The position numbers and the translations under genes are program-made. This document shows positions 12,000-21,976 of a stretch of 64,000 nt of DNA, in pieces (position 1 is the stretch's first letter; every line of letters starts with the position of its first letter). Source of the DNA: Lepus europaeus (Eukaryota; Chordata; Mammalia; Lagomorpha; Leporidae); contig NC_084850.1 in NCBI RefSeq assembly GCF_033115175.1, positions 4,463,024 to 4,527,023 of the forward strand, read 5' to 3'. The notes beneath the pieces were generated by a model. That model was given only the letters and a program-made list of their open reading frames with translations, was not told where the DNA came from and searched no databases.

Positions 12000-12127
12000 G
12001 AGGGGATTTCAGAAAGTTCATAGAAATGCGTGTTATGGAAAAACTGTGCATGGAATTCAAGGTTTTCCCACCGCTATAAACTCATCTTTTAATTACATTT
12101 TCTATGAAATTTTTAAAGTGCCCTCCA
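12000..12127. mobile_element. Short terminal-inverted-repeat element (MITE), copy 2
   Basis: Left end GAGGGGATTTCAGAAAGTTC and right end ..GAAATTTTTAAAGTGCCCTC are diverged inverted copies of each other. The element is about 128 bp long, and this is the intact version of the one cut by L1 in copy 1. Confidence 0.55.
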
Positions 12128-15100
12128 ATATTGACCTCAGAATATTAACCCCAATCCCTGCAGGATCAGCTTTATCAACTAACTGCTAGTCACTGAGTAC
12201 AGTTGCTCTTGACCTTATTTCTATACATTCACTTCCAAAGTTACTCAGACCAGCACCATTTCTCCTGAGACCCATCACAGAGGTTGTCTCATACAATTGC
12301 CTCACAGCTACTGTGCTGTGTCATAGTTTCTGTTGCATCTGTCCTTTATTGAAGTCCTGCATATTCCTAAAACGTGAACATCGTAAGGGTCACTTTTTCT
12401 TGAAGTCGCTACACATTTTGCAAAATGAATAGTGTCATGTAACTGCCAGTACACAACCATGCTGAGCAGTTTCATCACTTGACTAAATTCCCTGTGCTTC
12501 TCCTATTCAAATTTCCATTCTAGCACTCATCCCTGGAACGAACAGATATTGGTAGTGTCTCCATATTTTGATTTTCCAGAAGGTTAAGTAATTTAGCCAG
12601 CTAGGCCAGAAGGGGATGAGGTCTGTTAGGTGCCCTGGGTACAGGGTCCATCCCTGGATTTCAGCGTACCTTCCAGAGGGTCTGACCTGCAACATGTTCA
12701 TTCAACTGGAAGCGACTCCAACCTTACAGACTCTTTCCTAAACACCAAGTGTCCTCCTGGGGACTTGGTCTCCATGGCAGTGGAGATGGTGACTCAGGGA
12801 CTAGCTAGACAAAAGCTGAGTGGGCAGTGTGCAGAGAGATGCTCTCCCTGACTTCCCCACAGTTCTCAATGATGTGACCTGAGGAATCGGGCATTCAGTA
12901 CCTGTGGGTGACAGATGCCACTCCCTGGTCGTGTGGGCCACAGCGCTAGTCAGTGTAGGGACAGGGAATAGGACTTTTAGGGGGCTCAGTTTAAGTATGA
13001 TGTATGATTCTTGTCCCTTTGAAGTAGAGCCCATCAGCTAAACTCCATGGCCTCTGTTTCCTCATTTCTACATTGGGGATGTCATAGCACAGATGCAGAG
13101 AATTACAGTGACTTTATGCCAGCTATCAGCTGCATGTAAAATGCCTGACCTACATGAGGAGGCAAAGTGGAAATGGCTTTTGTTATTCTATGCCTGAGAC
13201 ATAACTTACATCCACACTTTAATGTTTCTGAACCTGTGTATGTCTTGTGATCCACATGTACATTGATGGGTACAGAATTTTGTTTTCCCTCAAAGCCTGT
13301 TATCAAGGAAAGGTGCCTCTCTCACCTTAGTATTGTGCAGACCTGACACAAGTGGTTCTGTCGCTAGATGGGAATGCACTCAGGGCTAGTGCACCATTGG
13401 AAGGGATCAGGGTGCTGGCCTGTGGGAGCTGGCCCTGGCAGAAGCTTCCAAGACACATGCACCTGCAGAGAGGACAAAGGAAAAGCTGTGTTCCTCCCAA
13501 AGCACTTTCCTCCCAAAGCACTTTCCTGGGGAGTCTATTGTGACCCAGAACCCGCTGTGCCTTTGTGGTGAGTGTTCCAAGACATCAAGGACAGAGCAAG
13601 GGGTGTACTTTTTCTTCTATTTATCACAGCAAGAAGATGTGTAACACCTTAGAGAAAAGTACCCATGAAATGGGTCCAGATGGAGAGTTTGTGCCCCTAT
13701 AGGCTCAATTGTCAGCTTTCCAGTGATCATTCACCTATGCCTTTCCCACCAATACCAGTCATGTGACTTGATACTTGCCCCTCTCCTAAGGAGGGAGCAG
13801 TGCTGGAAACAGAAGCCTTTGGAATGTCCTGCACTGAAGCATCCCTTTCCCCAGGTAGGAGGAGTGGACCACTGTGACCAGGAACATGAGCTGAACGTCA
13901 GAACCAACTTCTCCCATTCATCCAGGGGCCAGCCCGCCTTCAGACTAGTCTCCTCACTGTGTCCTAAGCTTATATAATCACACTTCTGTCGCTGTGGCTC
14001 CAGGACATATCGCTGGGGCCCCTCACACTGGCGAAAGAAGGAAGCTGGAATCACTGATCCACAAAAGGAGGTGGGTTGTGAGGATAAAAATGCAAGGCTT
14101 AGAGCCTGGCTTGAGACTCAGTCAGCAAGAACAATGTCAGCCACGCCTGGAGCACGCTCCTTGACCTGAGAACTACAGCAACGAGGGAAAGGAAAGACTG
14201 TGGCTGGGTGCTGTCTTTCTCAGTTCTCTCAAGGTCCAAATCACCAGTACCTGTGTGTGATCCCCAGAGTGCTCGCTGACGACTCAGGCCCTTATGACTG
14301 GCTGTATTCTAAGTACCTGTTCCTTCTGCCTGTTCAGCTGGGTTAGCGACATAGGAGGAGAGTGCAGGAATGCCCTGGGGCCTGTCCTCAGCGGTTCCTG
14401 TGAGGGTAGGCATGTGTCTCAGCCAGGTCCTGGCTAGGTCCCTCAACTGCTTCACCCTATGGTGGCTTGATCCCAGCTCCCTTTGGAAACCAAGCACCGT
14501 CATCAAGGTCCAAAGTGTGAGCAACGATAGTACTCACAGAAGGAAGCTCAGGCCAGGGTAAGACTCAGCGGGAGAGGGGCTCATGGACCACAGCTTTGCA
14601 CAGGAGCTTTGTGGCACAGCACACTGCCCCTGGCATCTTCAGCCAGGTCTGCCTCATCCTGTCCTGCCAAAGCAGAGCATTCCATCCTCTGGCTTGTTTC
14701 TGAAGCTGCTACACTCTGATTGCTCCACTTTGCAAGGCTGTGAGCAACCCCAATAGCCTGAGGCATAGCTCCTTCCATATGATGTAGGAGTATAAATTCT
14801 TGTCACCATGGATATCTGCTATCTGACTCGTGACTATTTTGCCTGAGCACCTGTGCAGGGGCCATTAGTCACGCCAAAAGTCAGTACTTGCCTGTGGAGC
14901 AGATGTCAGCCTGAGACAGTGAAAGATCGGTTCAAGATTTGTGCTCATGAAACTGGAGCTACCATGCCTATCAAGAACCTGCTTGTCACACCGTGAGTCC
15001 CAGGGTTTTCGGATTGCATTTCAATAATGGCTGCCCACACCAACCATTCATGAGGGGTGTTCAGTTCTGATCCTAAAGATAAGCCCAATCCACTGTTTAG

Positions 15101-15699
15101 GTGTTCAGTTCCCAGTCCTGAATTAGAAGCGCATTCAAATCTTACTGCAAATATCTGAGTGCACTCATCACCTCTGTCTACTTTCAGTGCTGCATCCTCA
15201 GAGCCACTTGATTACAGGCCCATTACATTCGACAGTGGACATTCCTGTCCACTGGGAAACAACTGGATGTTGGCAACCCCCAGGGAAGTATGACCAGGTG
15301 TCTATGATCATAGTCCAGAGTGCACTTTTCCAGTGTCAGGGCGTTGGCTCTCAGATAGGACTGTGAGGGATGGGGGTTCAGGGACTCCTGCAGGCAGTAA
15401 GAATGCTATGTGTGTCCAGGTGGCAGTTAAGGGCAAGGCAGCAGGCTAGGTTCCAGGAGGCAGTTCTGGGACACCAGGGGGAGGGCGCTACAGTGCCAGA
15501 ACACGCTAGTACTGGACTGAAATGGCTACACCTTTGCAGAGTCAGCTCTCAAGGAACAAAGTACAAGCAGTCTCTAAACTGTATTTGACTCTCACAGTCA
15601 CCTTCACGAGGTCCACTTGAGAATGCTGGCCCCCTGCAGGTTCCTTTTTTTCACTGTGTAGTGGTGAGGGGAGAAACGAACTAGTCAGATGACTGGCCT

Positions 15700-15790
15700 T
15701 GGACTGAAAAGACTGAAGAATTCAGACCCAGGAATCTTCCCAGAAATGTCACTTAATAGTCAGGGGCCTGAGATATTACTGAGCCCTGGG
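15700..15790 (+). repeat. MIR fragment
   Basis: The block around AATGTCACTTAATAGTCAGG aligns with the MIR tRNA-derived core and with its paralogue near 8030. Confidence 0.4.
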
Positions 15791-16280
15791 TCCCAAACTT
15801 ATGTTTTGGGTCTGTTCTGTTCTGGCCAGTAGCTCTATGGAACTTGTAACTGTACCTACAGCACCTGGCCCTGTGCCAGATGAGTGCTGGCGCTTTCATG
15901 ACTGACAGGTGGCTGTTACTGTAATATCACTGAATCCAAGGGCTGGGCCCTCTGGGATGCTGCTGTTGCTGTCCTGTTCTCCAGGAGACATCAGGCAATA
16001 TGCAGCTCAAAAGCAAATGGAATGATCAATCAGCCAAACAAGGAATCCTCGACAACACCAGGTAAAGATCCCCACTTAGAGGACACACTGCAATTTTCGC
16101 TTGTGGAGCAGCCTGCTGGAGCTTCAAGCTGTTAGATCTGGATCCAAGGACTTGATCCTTCCCACCTTCCCAGTTCCTTTTCCACCAAAATCAATATTTC
16201 TGCTCATTTTATAATCACTACAAATCTAATCAGCGCTTAAAATCGGCAAAGATTACTCACTACAGTAAATTTCTAACAAA
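15790..16280. other. Unassigned spacer
   Basis: There is no similarity to copy 1 beyond about 15790. 15990-16270 is AT-rich with no repeat I recognise. It lies immediately 5' of the orphan ORF. Confidence 0.4.
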
Positions 16281-16754
16281 ATGAGCAACAGCACTTGCAG
16301 CCAGCCAGAGGAGTATCTGCCAGGGTCTTCAGCTCTCTCTCCCCAGAGAATCATCCTTATCCCTCAGGACAGCCTTGCAACTGAGGGGCATCAATTACAG
16401 GATTCTTCTTGTATTCAGCCTCCCTGGGACAAGACCCCAGCGTACTTTCGGTACTTGTCCCAGGTGAAGATTCCTGTGGTTTACCCAGTATTGAGGAGCA
16501 ACTGCACGGAGAATTATTTGATTGTAGACTTTTCTGAAAACAAAGCCAGACTCTCGGAGAGTCTGGCTGGCGTCTGCTACCACCCAGCCTCTTCGCAGGG
16601 AACTCCCAATGAAGGAAGTGCACTTTCCCAACTCTACCACACCTGGATTCAGGAAGGTTACACTCCCACGACCTCCCCTGGATCCTCAGATTCTCAGCCC
16701 TCCTTTCTCCATTCTGTGGGTCTCAGAGGACATCTCTCTGTCTTCCTCCTATGA
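16281..16754 (+). CDS. Orphan 157-codon open reading frame, function unknown
   Basis: A true ATG in fair context (A at -3) opens a frame of 157 codons ending TGA at 16752-16754. The product starts MSNSTCSQPEEYLP and is rich in Ser, Pro and Gln. It has no signal peptide, membrane segment or zinc-finger pattern that I can see, and I recognise no family. It is the longest ATG-initiated frame in the window that is not low-complexity, within a CpG island or in a repeat. It lies on the strand opposite the MAGE gene, about 0.2 kb beyond that gene's 3'UTR. A hairpin-forming inverted repeat sits inside it (16544-16568). Sequence just after it (16800-16862) looks like an L2/MIR tail. It could be an exon of an unrecognised gene or a chance frame; I lean to chance. 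Confidence 0.25.
   Translation: MSNSTCSQPEEYLPGSSALSPQRIILIPQDSLATEGHQLQDSSCIQPPWDKTPAYFRYLSQVKIPVVYPVLRSNCTENYLIVDFSENKARLSESLAGVCYHPASSQGTPNEGSALSQLYHTWIQEGYTPTTSPGSSDSQPSFLHSVGLRGHLSVFLL
16544..16568. repeat. Perfect inverted repeat, 11-bp arms, 3-nt loop
   Basis: Arms AGCCAGACTCT (16544-16554) and AGAGTCTGGCT (16558-16568) flank CGG. Confidence 0.9.
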
Positions 16755-16899
16755 GGGCTGCTGCTGGACTCTACCCTTCTCTACTAGGGTGGGTGTGGCC
16801 TATGCCTATATCCCCTCTCCAGCACAGAGCCTTCCACACAGCAGATACACAATAGGTATGTGAAATATGGAGCTGTTAATTTGACATCACTTAGCCAAA

Positions 16900-17446
16900 T
16901 TTACTTATTAAGAGGTAATCACTTGTGCATGTTCATGAAAGGAAGAGAACCTTTGAGTACATGTATATGTTCCAACGTTACAGGGCAGACTAAAAGGGAA
17001 ATGAAAATACAAGAGGTATTATCTTTTGTCTAATTCGTTATCTGTTACTGTTAATTTCTTTGCAGTTTCCAAGAACATAGCTGTTCCACTGCTATCATTT
17101 CTTGTTCCAGACATCAAAACAAGATACATTTCCCAATTTATTGATCACATGGCAACAGTCTCATAAAGCTAAAGTAGGTAACAGCAATAAATGTGTGACT
17201 ACTGTCATTCAACAACCCCCATGATAGAGGTATTTAAAATTTTGTTTATCAGCCAAAATATTTGAGAAATACAAAGATCAATGTTGACACCAAACAAACA
17301 AAACAAGATCACACAAATGCAATACAGTGTGTGTCCTCCAACCCTCCCCGCCCTTGCACTACTCAGAATGCTGACCACTCTCTCTTCAAACAAGCCTGGA
17401 AATCGGTTTAAAATGGGCGGGAGGAGCTGCTGGAAGTGAATCTGGC
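16900..17446 (-). other. MAGE-A gene 3' untranslated region
   Basis: On the minus strand, the sequence after the MAGE stop codon contains GAATGACAGTAGTCACACAT (17194-17213), a block I recall from human MAGE-A 3'UTRs at the same relative place. TTGCTGTTACCTACTTTAG and, further on, AGCAGTGGAACAGC are also MAGE-like. A polyadenylation-type AATAAA reads on the minus strand at 17137-17142. The exact 3' end is not determined. Confidence 0.6.
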
Positions 17447-18421
17447 TCAGGCCCTGGCTCCCCCACCGGCCCCAACTGCATCTCCTGCTTGGGCCCTTGC
17501 TTGCTCATCCCTTAGAGCCTCTTCATACAGAGATGCGAAGGATCTGGCATCAGTGTTACTGAACTTGGCCAAATACTCCAGGACTCTCATCTTGGTGGTT
17601 TCAGCATGGGCCCTTGGCCCCCACAAGAACACACAGCAAGCAGGATCACTGTGGGGCACCTGCAAGTACTCCAGGTAACCTTCCCGCACCCATTCTTCAG
17701 TCAGGAGCTTCCTGGGCTCCCCATAGATGTGGTGCTCCCTGTCAGCATACACCCCCATGACACTCAGAGATTCCCACAGCTCCTTCTCAAGGGCACAGTT
17801 GCCTTCTGAGAAGATCAGGCCCAGTATCATTATCAGGAGGCTAGTCTTGGGCATGCTCTGATCATCATCCAGCATCCCATCATAGGTGAGGCCCAGGGCA
17901 GTGTTAAGCACATAGGAGTGACCCACGGGGTCTACTTCCTTCACATCAATGCCAAGGGCCAGCTGCATGCACTCACACACCTTACTGAAGATCGCAGGGA
18001 ATTGGTCTTCATAATTTTTGCCGACACATGACAGCATTTCTGCTTTGGCGATCGGCTCCTTCATTCGATACTTATGGAGCAGGAGCTGCAGCAACTCACC
18101 CATCTTCACTTCTAGTGTTCCCAGATGTGAGGATTCATGTGCTGTTGGGTCCTGGCAGGCACCTGCGCCATCATGGAATTCACTACCTGTAGTGATGGAA
18201 TGTCAGTCAGAGAGGAGGCTCTTGGAAAACTGAGGAGGACTCAGTATTCCAGCAGCAGACACCTCCCTTTGGGTGACGGATACCGGACTAGAGAAGGAAG
18301 AGTTAGTGGACTTGTGTTTCCCAGCTATGGGAATCACTGTCCACAACCTGCCTGGTGCCTCTCCTTGGGCCTGGGGTTGTCCTTCAGGCCTGTAGAGCTG
18401 ACTCCTCTGATCCTCATGCAT
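17447..18421 (-). pseudogene. MAGEA11-like: MAGE-A family gene with in-frame stop before an intact MAGE homology domain
   Basis: MAGE-A proteins are germline/tumour-restricted and bind RING E3 ubiquitin ligases through a MAGE homology domain (MHD) of two winged helices. The ATG at 18419-18421 opens MHEDQRSQ, matching the MPLEQRSQ start of several human MAGE-A proteins. That frame runs 72 codons, through EVSAAG..SPPQ, to a TGA at 18203-18205. The same frame reopens at once and is open to 17447. From about 18103 it encodes a complete MHD of about 218 residues, with KYRMKEPIAKAEML, GIDVKEVDP, LTYDGML, SMPKT, YGEPRKLLT and DPAC..FLWGPRAHAET. Residue choices (NYED, CMQL, HSYVL, EGNC, MGVYA, KM.VLEY) are closest to what I recall of MAGE-A11 and MAGE-A10, and position favours MAGEA11. 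All coding sequence is in the last exon, as is usual. It is either a recent pseudogene or translated from the internal ATG at 18101-18103 as an MHD-only protein. Confidence 0.85.
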
Positions 18422-18485
18422 CTTGGCTTTCCTGGGGGCAGCTGGCACAAGGGTGGGTAGCAGCTGGTCGATGGAGGCCACCAGC
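18422..18485 (-). other. 5'UTR part of the MAGE last exon, with splice acceptor
   Basis: On the minus strand CTCTCCCTCTCTTCCCCAG ends at 18486. The exon then reads GCTGGTGGCCTCCATCGACC, closely matching the start of the human MAGE-A coding exon that I recall. The start codon follows 64 nt later, as in human genes. Confidence 0.75.
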
Positions 18486-18561
18486 CTGGGGAAGAGAGGG
18501 AGAGCATGAGTAGCTCAGCTGAGTACCACAGCCTGGATGGTTGAGATAAAGGCCCACTTAC

Positions 18562-18626
18562 AGGCCTTCTCATTGGGTCGTTAAGGAGAGTCTCGTAGGG
18601 CTGGTGTCCTGCTGTCAGGACTGTCC
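18562..18626 (-). other. MAGE 5'UTR exon 2 (noncoding)
   Basis: On the minus strand the exon starts GGACAGTCCTGACAGCAGGA after a CTTCTCAAG acceptor. It ends GAGAAGGCCT at the donor GTAAGT (18556-18561). Human MAGE-A genes have the same small exon (GGACAG..GAGAAGATCT|GTAAGT). The intron between it and the coding exon is 76 bp (18486-18561). Confidence 0.7.
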
Positions 18627-19290
18627 CTTGAGAAGCAGAAGGTGGAATTGAGAGACATGTCTTCCCGAGGGTGCAGTGGGATTGGGTTCTTTGGGGTCAC
18701 CTCTGTTCTGTGTCAATATTCAAGGGATTCATCTCACCTTGACTCTTGATGCTGCCTGGGCCTTTTCTTCTCTGTGATCTGAAGGCACTGCCTCAGACCA
18801 AGACTTTCATCAGTGGGTTCTTGAAGCTCCTATAAGATGAATTGTGGTGACTCTCAGGCTGCAGACTGCAAGAAGCACCCTCAGAACCCCAGATCTGACA
18901 GGAGGATGGACTAGACGGTAGTTTCCACTGTGCTGGAGTGCAGAGTCCCCTCTTTGCTCGACTCAGATTTTTGTGGTCCGACAGGGTCTGCACTTCACCC
19001 TTCTGCCCGCTTGAGGCAATGAATCAAACTCCCAGAGGGAACAAAAGGCTACGTGGGCCTCACATCTGGCCATGCCTGCCCTGGGGCAACAGCAAAATGT
19101 GGCCATATTCCCTGGGTGCATGTATACAAGCGTGATGCTCTTGGTCAGTCCTCACCATGACAAATGGCAGGGCCTGAGACTCTGCCTCCGTTATCTGAAG
19201 CACCTGTGGGCCCCATCAGTATTCTGAGCTGGGAGTACTCTCAGTATTCCCTCCTGAAACTACGTTTGACACTCAGCAGGTCATATTTTT

Positions 19291-19468
19291 TATAGAAAGC
19301 TTTTTTTAAATTTCATAAGTACAACTTTTGGATTATACCGGTTCCTCCCACCCCAAACCATCCCACCTCCTACTCCCTCTCCCATCCCATTCTTCATTAA
19401 GATTCTTTTTTTAAAAAATTTTTTAAAGATTTATTTATTTGAAAGTCAGAGTTACACAGAGAGAGGAG

Positions 19469-19510
<42 letters not shown>

Positions 19511-19980
19511 CTTCCATCCACTGGTTCACTCCCCAGATGGCCACAACGTCCAGAGCTGCGTCGATCTGAAGCCAGGAGCCAGGAGTTTCTTCTGGGTCTC
19601 CCACGAAGGTGCAGGGGCCCAAGCACTTGGGCCATCTTCTACTGCTTTCCCAGGCCATAGCAGAGAGCTGGATCAGAAGTGGAGCCACTGGGTCTCAAAC
19701 CAGCGCCCATATGGGATGCCGACGCTTCAGGCCAGGGCATTAACCTGCTGCGCCACAGTGTCGGCCCCCAAGATTCATTTTTAATTATCTTTATATACAG
19801 AAGATCAACTCTATACTAAGTAAACATTTCAACAATTTGCACAGAGACACACAAAGTGTAATGTACTGTTTGAAAACTAGTTTTACTGTTAATTCTCATA
19901 GTACAACACATTAAGGACAGAGGTCCTACATGGGGAGCACAGTGACTCTGCTGTTGATGTAACAACTGACACTCTCATTT
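19291..19980 (-). mobile_element. L1 3' end (3'UTR), 5'-truncated
   Basis: The reversed 3'UTR contains the GATGGGAGAGGGAGTAGGAG-type purine block (19350-19390). It is bounded by a perfect 16-bp target-site duplication AGCAGGTCATATTTTT (19275-19290 and 19981-19996). It is split by the SINE at 19406-19769. Confidence 0.85.
19406..19769 (-). mobile_element. C-type SINE inserted in L1 3'UTR
   Basis: Reversed and near full length. AAGATTC flanks it at 19399-19405 and 19770-19776. The GA tail covers 19454-19509. Confidence 0.9.
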
Positions 19981-19996
19981 AGCAGGTCATATTTTT

Positions 19997-20608
19997 AAGG
20001 GTTTATTTTATTTATTTGAAGGGCAGAGTTGCAAAGAGGGAGAGAGACCGCCTTGCGGCGCCGGCATCCCATATGGGCGCCGGGTTCTAGTCCCGGTTGC
20101 TCCTCTTCCAGTCCAGTTGTCTGCTGTGGCCTGGGAGGGCAGTGGAGGATGTCCCAAGTGCTTGGGCCCCTGCACCCGCATGGAAGACCAGGAAGAAGCC
20201 CCTGGCTCCTGGCTTTGGATCAGCTCAGTGCCGGCTGTAGCGGCCATTTGGGGAGTGAACCAACAGAGGGAAGACCTTTCTCTCTGTCTCTCTCACTGTC
20301 TATAACTCTACCTGTCAAATAAAAAACAAACAAACGAAAAAAAAACAAAGAGGGAGAGAGAAAGTGAGAGAGAGGTCAGGGTTGGGCGAGGGCTGGGCCA
20401 GCCCATAGCCGGGAACCAGGAGCTTCATCCAGGTCTCCCACGTGGGCGCAGGGGCCCAGGGACTTGGGCTATTATCTGCTGCTTTCCCAGGCACATTACC
20501 AGGGTGCTGGATTAGAAGTGGATCAGACAGGACTTGAACTGGTGCCCATATGGGATGTCGGTGTTGCAGGCGATGGCTCAACCTATTATACAACTATGCA
20601 GGCCTTTT
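19997..20608 (-). mobile_element. Older C-type SINE (host of a nested SINE)
   Basis: Its two parts are 19997-20047 (tail) and 20346-20608 (body and head). The 3' flank CAGCAGGTCA (20609-20618) repeats the site used by the neighbouring L1. Confidence 0.8.
20048..20345 (+). mobile_element. Nested C-type SINE
   Basis: Forward orientation, starting within the head (CCTTGCGGCGCCGGCATCCC) and ending in an A-rich tail. A perfect 16-bp target-site duplication CAAAGAGGGAGAGAGA lies at 20032-20047 and 20346-20361. Confidence 0.95.
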
Positions 20609-21576
20609 CAGCAGGTCACAAGACCATTTTTTCAGGACACCAGATCGTTCCCTGTGTTGACCTGATATCACCCACTCAAAACAAGTTCCTCACGTCCCTG
20701 GGTGCACACAGATGGAGGTGAGGTGCTACCGTATTCTGTCTGCATGTGTGGGATTTCCAGGGATGTCAGCAAAATGCAATCTTTTATGGACTAGGGGCTC
20801 CTTAGCTTCTCCTCTGCCCTATCCACCTGGTCTCCTGCCAGGGCCTGCCCTTCCTTACCCCTGCTGCTCCTGAGTTTAACTGACCTCTCCCTTTAGACCA
20901 GGATCTCCACTCCCTGAGGACTCCCCACATGCCTGGCCCTTGCGGAAATCAGCATGCTGTGTAGGGTCACTCCTGAGCCAGACCCTCAGGATAGAGAACA
21001 GGAGGTTTTCAAACTCCGTAGTGTCCCATCTTTCTTGGCTGTGGGCCCATTCAGTGTTCACCAAGTGTCCATGCCTTGGCTTCTGGTAGATCCTGGGACT
21101 CCTCCCTCTGTTGATGGAGTGTGCTCCCCTGTGCTGACCTGAAGCTTCGCTTCAGACCACAGATCTCAATTTCCTGATACCTGGGAGACTCAGGTGAGTC
21201 TACATCAGCTCTGGACAAACCTGCATAAGGTTTCTCAAGGAAAGCAATTTCAGGGGAGCCTCCTCTCTCTGGGGTGTCATCAAAGTGTTCATCCTCGGTC
21301 CTGAGTGGGCCCAGGCCCTTTATGTCTATTCTTCCTGCACAGGTCCTCACAGGGCTGATGGTAGGGGCAGGCTGCGGGGAGGGGGCCTTGCTCTGGAGCC
21401 TTAGCCCCCACCCCCACCCCGTTCTCCCCATGCCCTTCCCTCGCTACCTGACAAAGCGGGGCTCCCCTCCCCTCACACCCAGGCCCTTTCCCCTCTGAGG
21501 CCCCCCACGGCAGGGGCGTCGCAGGCTGCCTCCACGCGCAGGGCTTCCCAGGGCCGACACAGGGAAAGGGCGGACT

Positions 21577-21589
21577 GGGGGGGGGGGGG
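21577..21589. repeat. G13 homopolymer inside the CpG island
   Basis: Thirteen guanines within the promoter island, about 300 bp downstream of the inferred MAGE start. Confidence 0.9.
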
Positions 21590-21868
21590 TCCTTGGACTA
21601 GGGTGACGTGGGGCCGCCTCAGTGCGGAGCCGCTCAGGGCCTTCCAGCTCCGCCTCTCAGGGCCTTCCAGCTCTGCACACCCGAGTCTTCCCCACGTCAC
21701 GCTGAGGCTGCGCCTCCCAGAGTCCCCGGATGTGGAAGATGGGAGCCGGGATCCGCTCCCCACGCGGGCCCCAGGAGGCGTGGCGCCGAGAGCAGGGTCA
21801 GGGCTGGGTCTTTGGGGCCCTCTGTGGGGGCTGGGGGCTTCCTAGCTACGCCTCGGGTCCAAGCTGGA

Positions 21869-21886
21869 CTCCTCACAGAGCCTGGG
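21869..21886 (-). promoter_or_regulatory. MAGE exon 1 signature / transcription start region
   Basis: The minus strand reads CCCAGGCTCTGTGAGGAG, which matches the start of human MAGE-A first exons as I remember it. No transcript data are available here, so the precise start is inferred. Confidence 0.6.
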
Positions 21887-21944
21887 CCCCGTCCCCCACG
21901 AAGAGTGCAACCACCCACCTCAGACGTTCCTCTTGCATCACCAG

Positions 21945-21976
21945 GCGGAAGTTGGGCGAGCTCACATCTTCCGGGT
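21945..21976 (-). promoter_or_regulatory. Two inverted Ets sites of the MAGE promoter
   Basis: GCGGAAGT (21945-21952) and CTTCCGGGT (21968-21976) are Ets cores in opposite orientation, about 60-90 bp upstream of the inferred start. The human MAGE-A1 promoter is known to depend on a pair of inverted Ets motifs in this position. Confidence 0.6.

Larger units (their letters stand above)
10690..15790 (+). repeat. Tandem segmental duplication, copy 2
   Basis: This is the partner of 1-8100. It lacks the 2.9 kb L1 of copy 1 and otherwise keeps the order of the blocks. No shared open reading frame survives in both copies, which argues against a duplicated protein-coding gene. Gaps between the listed repeats hold only this unassigned duplicated sequence. 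Confidence 0.75.
18627..21868 (-). other. MAGE intron 1 with insertions
   Basis: Unique MAGE-type sequence is at 18627-19260 and 20620-21430. On the minus strand, 21080-21110 reads GAGGAGTCCCAGGATCTACC, a phrase typical of MAGE upstream regions. The centre is filled by an L1 3' end and three SINEs listed separately. The donor of exon 1 was not located. Confidence 0.5.

Noticed and set aside
18446..18448. GTG codon as a mutated MAGE start
   Set aside because: The sequence around the ATG at 18419-18421 (start, then ..CAGAGGAGTCAG) matches the human MAGE-A start, so the start codon is intact and the GTG is in the 5'UTR.
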